Assembly (NCBI GenBank): GCA_948829205.1
Contig: CAQLOA010000052.1
Location: forward strand, 1 to 8,861
DNA: 8,861 nucleotides
Origin: an uncultured Eggerthellaceae bacterium
GTDB taxonomy: Bacteria > Actinomycetota > Coriobacteriia > Coriobacteriales > Eggerthellaceae
Reading direction: 5' to 3'
Of this stretch, positions 4,694 through 8,861 are shown one piece after another. The translations under genes and the position numbers were made by a program. Position 1 is the stretch's first letter. Each line of letters begins with the position of its first letter. A model generated the notes under the pieces. The model worked only from the letters and a program-made list of their open reading frames with translations. It searched no databases and had not been told where the DNA came from.

Positions 4694-5638
4694 ATGACAG
4701 ACAGCATCAAGCCGATGGAGTTCGAGTTCCCTTCGTGGGACGGCGAAAGCAACATACACGCCATGATGTGGAAGCCTGAAGGAAACGCGCGCGGCGTCGT
4801 GCAACTCATCCATGGCATGGCCGAGCACATCGAGCGATATGCCCCGTTCGCCGACTTCCTGGCGGAAAACGGGTTCATCGTGGTCGGACACGACCACATC
4901 GGCCATGGGCACAGCGTTTCCAGCAACGACCAGCTGGGGCACATGCCCACGAAGACCGGCGCCGACGTGCTGGTGGAAGACGTCGACACGCTGCGCTACA
5001 TCGCTTCGTCCGCCTTCCCCGACCTCCCCTATTTCATATTCGGCCACTCCATGGGAAGCTTCGTGCTAAGGGTGTACCTCGCCCGTCATGGCGAAGGGCT
5101 TTCGGGAGCCATCCTGTGCGGAACTGGGAACAAGCCGCACATCGCCTCGCTCGCAGGCAACGCGCTGGCCCAAATCGGGTCGAAGGTGCGCGGCGAGAAG
5201 GCGAAGAGCCCCCTGATCCACTCGATGGCCGACGGCGCGTTCTCCAACGCGGTCGAGAACCCCCGCACCAACTTCGATTGGATCTCGGCGAACCGCAGCA
5301 ACGTGGACGCCTACATGCAAGACGACCTGAACGGCTTCCAGTTCACCTTGGGCGGCTACGCGTCGCTCACCAGGCTGACGCTCCTGGCCGCGTCGCTCGA
5401 GCTTGCGAAGAAGATCCCGAACGGCCTTCCGCTGCTGTTCATCGCCGGTGCGAAAGACCCTGTGGGAGACAACGGCAAGGGCGTGAAAGCCGCAGCCGAC
5501 CTCATGCGCAAGGCCGGGGCCCAAGACGTCGACGTCATCATCTACGACGGCATGCGCCACGAGATACTCAACGAGAAAGACGCCGCTCTCGTGTTCGACG
5601 ACGTGCTCGCCTGGATCGAAGCCATCGTCGCGAACTAG
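4694..5638 (+). CDS. alpha/beta hydrolase, monoacylglycerol lipase/lysophospholipase type
   Basis: 314 residues of the Hydrolase_4 (serine aminopeptidase S33-like, PldB) family. LIHGMAEHIERYAPFADFL (38-56) is the oxyanion-hole region with HG at 40-41. GHDHIGHGHS (65-74) is the strand-4 loop of monoglyceride lipases. The nucleophile elbow is FGHSMGS with Ser119. The acid is probably Asp255 in AGAKDPVG, and the base His289 in GMRHE, so the catalytic triad is complete. There is no signal peptide, so it should act in the cytoplasm on monoacylglycerols, lysophospholipids or related esters. The ATG at 4694 follows GAAGGAG at 5-nt spacing; an alternative start at 4646 overlaps the -10 box of the promoter and is rejected. 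GC content (about 62%) matches the host-like right flank. The gene seems to be transcribed alone and is not obviously linked to the redox operon. Confidence 0.88.
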   Translation: MTDSIKPMEFEFPSWDGESNIHAMMWKPEGNARGVVQLIHGMAEHIERYAPFADFLAENGFIVVGHDHIGHGHSVSSNDQLGHMPTKTGADVLVEDVDTLRYIASSAFPDLPYFIFGHSMGSFVLRVYLARHGEGLSGAILCGTGNKPHIASLAGNALAQIGSKVRGEKAKSPLIHSMADGAFSNAVENPRTNFDWISANRSNVDAYMQDDLNGFQFTLGGYASLTRLTLLAASLELAKKIPNGLPLLFIAGAKDPVGDNGKGVKAAADLMRKAGAQDVDVIIYDGMRHEILNEKDAALVFDDVLAWIEAIVAN

Positions 5639-5700
5639 TGCGTGACTGAGCCACCCGAGCCTGCGGGCCGAAGGAGGGTGGAGCGAGGTAAGCCAAAGGA

Positions 5701-5730
5701 GCCGAGAAATCCACTCGGCGAAGCCGAGTT
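5701..5730. terminator. hairpin region between convergent genes, possible bidirectional terminator or attenuator-like element
   Basis: ACTCGGC (5713-5719) and GCCGAGT (5723-5729) pair perfectly around a GAA triloop, followed by TTAGTT. A further GCCGAG at 5701-5706 can pair with the same CTCGGC, so two exclusive hairpins are possible. The element sits in the 154-bp gap between the convergent hydrolase and UvrA-like genes. The T tract is poor, so efficient intrinsic termination is uncertain. Confidence 0.5.
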
Positions 5731-5792
5731 AGTTCGAGGCGACGACGCGTCGAGCGAAACTCTCTTCGGCTCGCGAGCTCACGAAACATCCC

Positions 5793-8429
5793 TTAGCGCA
5801 GATAGCGTCCGGTGACGCTTTCCGGATTCGCGGCGACCTGCGCCGGCGTGCCTTCCGCCACAAGACGGCCGCCCGCCTCGCCGCCATCGGGCCCCAAGTC
5901 GATCACGTAGTCGGAATTGGCGATCACGTCCAGGTCGTGCTCGATCACCAGCACTGTTGCCCCACGGTCGATCAGCCCGTCCAACACCTCGACCAGCGTC
6001 TCCACGTCAAGCGGATGCAGGCCTATGGTGGGCTCGTCGAACACGAACAGCGACCCCTTCTGGTCGCGATGCATCTCGCTGGCCAGCTTCAGCCGCTGTG
6101 CCTCGCCGCCCGAAAGCGCCGGCGTCGACTCGCCCAACGTCAGGTAGCCAAGCCCCAGGTCGTGCAGCGTCTGCAGCTTCGACGTCGCCTTCCCAAGGCC
6201 GCAATCCGCGGAAAGCAGCTCGTCCGCCGTCATCCCAAGCATATCGGGAAGCGAAAGGCCTCCGCCACAGCCGTCGCCCTCCCCGTCGGCGGAAACGCCC
6301 TCTCCGTCGGCACCGCCCTTCCCGCCGTCGGCGCCCGCAACCGTTTCCGTGCACGCGCGCACCTCATACGCCTCGTCGCCGTAGCGCGACCCATGGCACG
6401 ACGGACAAGGGACGTCCACGTCGGGAAGGAACTGCACGTCCAGGGATATCTGGCCGGTGCCGTCGCATGTCGCGCACCGCAGCGACCCGGTGTTGTACGA
6501 GAAGTCGCCGGCCTTCAGCCCACGCTCCTTCGCGTCCGGCGACTTGGCGAACAGCTTCCGCAGGTCGTCCATCACGCCCGAATAGGTGGCCACGGTCGAT
6601 CGCACGTTCACGCCGATGGGGGTCGCGTCCACCAGATTGACGCGCTTTATGCCCGCAGGGTCCACCGCCTTCACGTGCGAAGGCAGCCCGCAGCCGGCGA
6701 TGTGCGCCTGGATCGCAGGAATCAGGCTCTCCAGCACCAGCGTGGTCTTTCCGGAACCCGACACGCCCGTCACCACGGTCAACTTCCCCACGGGGACGTC
6801 GACGCTCAGCGGACGAACGGTGTGGATCGCGCCGGTTTCCAGATGAATGCGTCCGCCCGAAAACAGGTCCTCGCCACCAGCGGCGGAAACATCCGCGCCG
6901 CCCGCGCCGCCAGCCGAATCCGCACTCTTCCCCTTCCTGCGCACCACCTGCGCCCCTGAAAGGAACGACCCGATACGCGAGGCGGGGTCGTCTTCCACTT
7001 GCGCCACTGTACCCTGCGCTATCACCCGGCCTCCGTCGGCGCCCGACCCGGGGCCGATCTCTATCACCCAGTCGGCATGCCGCAGAACCTGCACGTCGTG
7101 GTCGACGAACACCACCGAGTTGCCGTCCGCCATCAGGTCGTCCATCACCCCCAGCAGCCCTTCCACGTTCGAGGGGTGCAGCCCGATCGAAGGCTCGTCC
7201 AGCACGTAAAGCACGCCAGTCGTGCGCGTGCGCACCACGCGGGCAAGTTGCACGCGCTGGCGCTCGCCGTTCGAAAGCGTCGAACTCGCACGGTCCAGCG
7301 CCAGGTACCCCAGCCCCAGCTGCTCCAGACGCTGTATGGGCTCGTCGATCTCGGAGATTATCGACTCGGCCATCGGCCATATCTCTTCCGGAAGGGTCGC
7401 CTTCACCTTGGGAAGCCAGTCGCGCAACGCGTCCAGCGTCAGCGCTGTGGCCTGTGCCAGGTTCATGTCGCCTATGCGCGGCATGCGCGCCTTCGCAGAA
7501 AGGCGCGTGCCGTGGCAGTCGGGGCACACGTCCGACTTCAGGAACTTCGCCACGCGCGCCAGCCCCTTGTCGTCCTTCACCTTCGAAAGTGCGTTCTTCA
7601 CGGTATTTTCCGCGCTGTAATAGGTGAAGTCCAGCTCGGCGGCATGGTCCTTGTTCTTGGGAACGTAAAGGATATGCTTCTTCTCCATCGGGCCGTGCAG
7701 CACTATTTCCTTCTCGCGGTCCGTTAGGTCCTTGTAGGGAACGTCGGTGCGCACTCCCATCTCGCGGGCCACCTGCGGCATGAGCGACCACATCAGTTGC
7801 CGCCACGGAGCCACCGCACCATCTTCCAGCGTCAGGTTCGGATCGGCGATCAGCGTGGATTCGTCCACGTTGCGCACCACCCCGGTCCCGCTGCAAGTGG
7901 GGCATGCGCCGCCGCTGTTGAAAGCCAGGTCCTCGGCGCTCAGCCCGTGGAACTTCGCCCCGCACGTCGGGCACACAAGCGGCCTTTCGGCGGCCACGTT
8001 CAAGCTGGGAGGAACGCGATGCCCGTTGGGGCACTCGTAGCTGGACAGGCGCGAGAACATCAGCCGCAGGTAGTTAAGCAGCTCGGTGGACGTTCCGAAC
8101 GTGGAATGCACGTCGGGGATGCCGGGCCGCTGCCGCAGCGCGATAGCCGCAGGCACGTGCAGCACCTCGTCCACCTGCGCCCGCGTGGCCTGGCCTATGC
8201 GTCTGCGCGTGTACGTGGAAAGCGCCTCCAGGTAGCGGCGCGAACCTTCCGCATACAGCACGCCCAAGGCCAGCGAGCTCTTCCCCGACCCCGACACTCC
8301 CGCGATCCCCACAAGGCAATGCAGGGGAACGTCCACGTCGACGTTCTTCAGGTTGTGCACCCGGGCTCCGCGCACCTCTATCGTGCGCGGCTCGTCGCAG
8401 TGGCTATCGAAGGCTTGGGGGTCCGGCAT
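5793..8429 (-). CDS. UvrA paralogue lacking the UvrB-binding domain (UvrA2/DrrC-type ABC ATPase)
   Basis: 878 residues with two ABC ATPase modules and UvrA zinc modules. Module one: IEVRGARVHNLKNVD at 17-31, Walker A GVSGSGKSS (44-52), signature LSNGERQRVQLAR (385-397), Walker B VLDEPSIGLHP. Module two: Walker A GVSGSGKTT (555-563), signature LSGGEAQRLKLAS (772-784), Walker B FDEPTIGLHP. Zinc-type cysteine pairs lie at 133-179 (CPNGH, CPTCG, CPTCS), CPDCHGTR (302-309), and CATC/CPSCHGSRY (652-683). Between RLMFSRL and the first CPTCG only about 25 residues remain where UvrA1 has its ~100-residue UvrB-binding domain. This marks the UvrA2/DrrC group, linked to DNA damage tolerance or DNA-drug resistance rather than standard excision repair. 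The ATG at 8429 has AAAGGA 8 nt upstream; starts at 8516 (ATG) and 8534 (TTG) are possible but lack clear sites. Two Gly/Ala-rich linkers (about 502-520, 698-724) are unusual. Confidence 0.88.
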   Translation of the reverse strand: MPDPQAFDSHCDEPRTIEVRGARVHNLKNVDVDVPLHCLVGIAGVSGSGKSSLALGVLYAEGSRRYLEALSTYTRRRIGQATRAQVDEVLHVPAAIALRQRPGIPDVHSTFGTSTELLNYLRLMFSRLSSYECPNGHRVPPSLNVAAERPLVCPTCGAKFHGLSAEDLAFNSGGACPTCSGTGVVRNVDESTLIADPNLTLEDGAVAPWRQLMWSLMPQVAREMGVRTDVPYKDLTDREKEIVLHGPMEKKHILYVPKNKDHAAELDFTYYSAENTVKNALSKVKDDKGLARVAKFLKSDVCPDCHGTRLSAKARMPRIGDMNLAQATALTLDALRDWLPKVKATLPEEIWPMAESIISEIDEPIQRLEQLGLGYLALDRASSTLSNGERQRVQLARVVRTRTTGVLYVLDEPSIGLHPSNVEGLLGVMDDLMADGNSVVFVDHDVQVLRHADWVIEIGPGSGADGGRVIAQGTVAQVEDDPASRIGSFLSGAQVVRRKGKSADSAGGAGGADVSAAGGEDLFSGGRIHLETGAIHTVRPLSVDVPVGKLTVVTGVSGSGKTTLVLESLIPAIQAHIAGCGLPSHVKAVDPAGIKRVNLVDATPIGVNVRSTVATYSGVMDDLRKLFAKSPDAKERGLKAGDFSYNTGSLRCATCDGTGQISLDVQFLPDVDVPCPSCHGSRYGDEAYEVRACTETVAGADGGKGGADGEGVSADGEGDGCGGGLSLPDMLGMTADELLSADCGLGKATSKLQTLHDLGLGYLTLGESTPALSGGEAQRLKLASEMHRDQKGSLFVFDEPTIGLHPLDVETLVEVLDGLIDRGATVLVIEHDLDVIANSDYVIDLGPDGGEAGGRLVAEGTPAQVAANPESVTGRYLR
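6270..6332 (-). repeat. three tandem 21-bp repeats in the UvrA-like gene
   Basis: CCGTCGGC recurs on the plus strand at 6283, 6304 and 6325, exactly 21 bp apart. The encoded linker (residues 700-720) is three 7-residue units: ADGGKGG, ADGEGVS, ADGEGDG. The units are degenerate at DNA level, so the array is old or under little constraint. It lies between the CPSCHGSRY zinc module and the LSLPDMLGMTADELL segment and is probably a flexible insert. Confidence 0.8.
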
Positions 8430-8437
8430 TACGGGAA

Positions 8438-8443
8438 TCCTTT
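8438..8443 (-). promoter_or_regulatory. ribosome binding site fixing the UvrA-like start
   Basis: AAAGGA on the minus strand, 8 nt before the ATG at 8429. The conserved UvrA sequence begins about 16 residues after this start, which supports it over the upstream in-frame starts. Confidence 0.6.
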
Positions 8444-8536
8444 CGTCGCGCTCGTCGCCCGTTGGCGCATCGTCAATCGCTTCGAAACGAGATTCTACCC
8501 GCTTGAACGCCCCCATGTCCCGCCATGGCCACAACG

Positions 8537-8861
8537 TCAGCCAAGCGCAACGTTCAGCAGCAACACCGCGACGAACACGGCCACGAGCACTGCCGCGGCC
8601 ACCGCGTCGCGTCTCCCGAACGCAAGCGGGTGCAGGCGCGTGCGCCCCTTCGCCCCGTGGTAGCAGCGCGCCTCCATAGCGTCGGACAGCGTGTCGGCAT
8701 GGCGGAACACGCTGGCGAACAGCGGCACCACAAGGCTGGTGACCGACGACAGCCCGGCCCGCATGGGACTGGTGGAAAGCTTCGCCCCCCTGGCTAGCTG
8801 GGCCACCCGTATCTGGCGGAACTCCTCGGCGAACTGCGGAAGGAACCGCAGCGCCGTGCCC
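8537..8861 (-). CDS. ecfT: energy-coupling factor transporter transmembrane protein EcfT, C-terminal part (5' truncated)
   Basis: The frame is open to the window edge and gives about 107 residues, from GTALRFLPQFAEEFRQIRVAQ to LLLNVALG. AQLARGA and AMEARCYHG are the two Ala-Arg coupling motifs that contact the EcfA ATPases in CbiQ/EcfT proteins. GRTRLHPL after the second motif and a final hydrophobic helix (about 86-105 of the visible part) complete the family's C-terminus. EcfT is the membrane scaffold of ECF vitamin and metal importers; its ATPase genes would be expected upstream on the minus strand, outside the window. The stop codon lies 107 bp before the preferred start of the UvrA-like gene on the same strand, so readthrough into it is possible. 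Confidence 0.85.
   Translation of the reverse strand, partial: GTALRFLPQFAEEFRQIRVAQLARGAKLSTSPMRAGLSSVTSLVVPLFASVFRHADTLSDAMEARCYHGAKGRTRLHPLAFGRRDAVAAAVLVAVFVAVLLLNVALG

Noticed and set aside
5116..5649. 177-codon plus-strand frame inside the hydrolase gene
   Set aside because: Out of frame with the hydrolase, and its Arg-rich composition is a frame shadow.
5568..5789. Minus-strand 73-codon frame across the convergent intergenic region
   Set aside because: Overlaps the 3' end of the hydrolase in antisense, is Arg-rich, and is better explained by the repeat-like DNA.
6270..6332. CRISPR-like array
   Set aside because: Units are contiguous 21-bp in-frame repeats without spacers and encode a protein linker.
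5937..6959. Long plus-strand open frame (340 codons) opposite the UvrA-like gene
   Set aside because: Antisense to a clear UvrA paralogue; the product is Arg/His/Pro-rich low-complexity sequence typical of shadow frames in GC-rich DNA, with no domain.
6364..8034. 556-codon minus-strand frame overlapping the UvrA-like gene
   Set aside because: Same strand but shifted frame; the translation is Arg/Gly-rich and resembles no family, while the other frame carries all UvrA motifs.

Overview
The window looks like chromosome of a GC-rich anaerobic actinobacterium, most likely Eggerthellaceae (Coriobacteriia). This is inferred from a cytoplasmic DMSO-reductase-family molybdoenzyme with a tiny ferredoxin partner, a YolD-like protein tail, a UvrB-independent UvrA paralogue and an EcfT subunit. 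There is no 16S or other phylogenetic marker, so the family-level call is an inference. No tRNA, rRNA, CRISPR or insertion sequence is visible.

Layout. (i) 1-130: 3' end of a plus-strand YolD-like gene, GC-rich. (ii) 157-3779, minus strand: a closely packed set reading molybdopterin oxidoreductase (3779-1536), two-cluster ferredoxin (1532-1203), SpoVAC-like membrane protein (1115-717), SpoVAE-like membrane protein (715-353) and a 63-residue zinc-ribbon protein (348-157). (iii) 3780-3959: divergent control region with a perfect 16-bp inverted repeat. (iv) 3960-4550: TetR-family regulator, plus strand. (v) 4694-5638: monoacylglycerol-lipase-like alpha/beta hydrolase with its own promoter. (vi) 5639-5792: structured convergent intergenic region. 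(vii) 8429-5793, minus strand: UvrA2/DrrC-type ABC ATPase. (viii) 8861-8537, minus strand: C-terminal part of an EcfT transporter subunit, running off the window.

The TetR protein probably controls the divergent redox operon through the large inverted repeat. The molybdoenzyme would reduce or rearrange a small, perhaps aromatic, substrate in the cytoplasm, with electrons passing through the ferredoxin. What stands out is that the same strand continues, without a visible terminator, into two SpoVA-type membrane proteins and a zinc ribbon. In endospore formers SpoVA proteins move dipicolinic acid; here there is no SpoVAD and no sign of a sporulation locus. One hypothesis is that the SpoVA pair acts as a channel for a small aromatic acid used by the molybdoenzyme. 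This TetR + molybdoenzyme + ferredoxin + SpoVA + zinc-ribbon grouping is the best candidate in the window for an undescribed system. Hand counts put sampled lines of this segment at about 48-50% GC against 62-70% in the flanks, suggesting acquisition by transfer.
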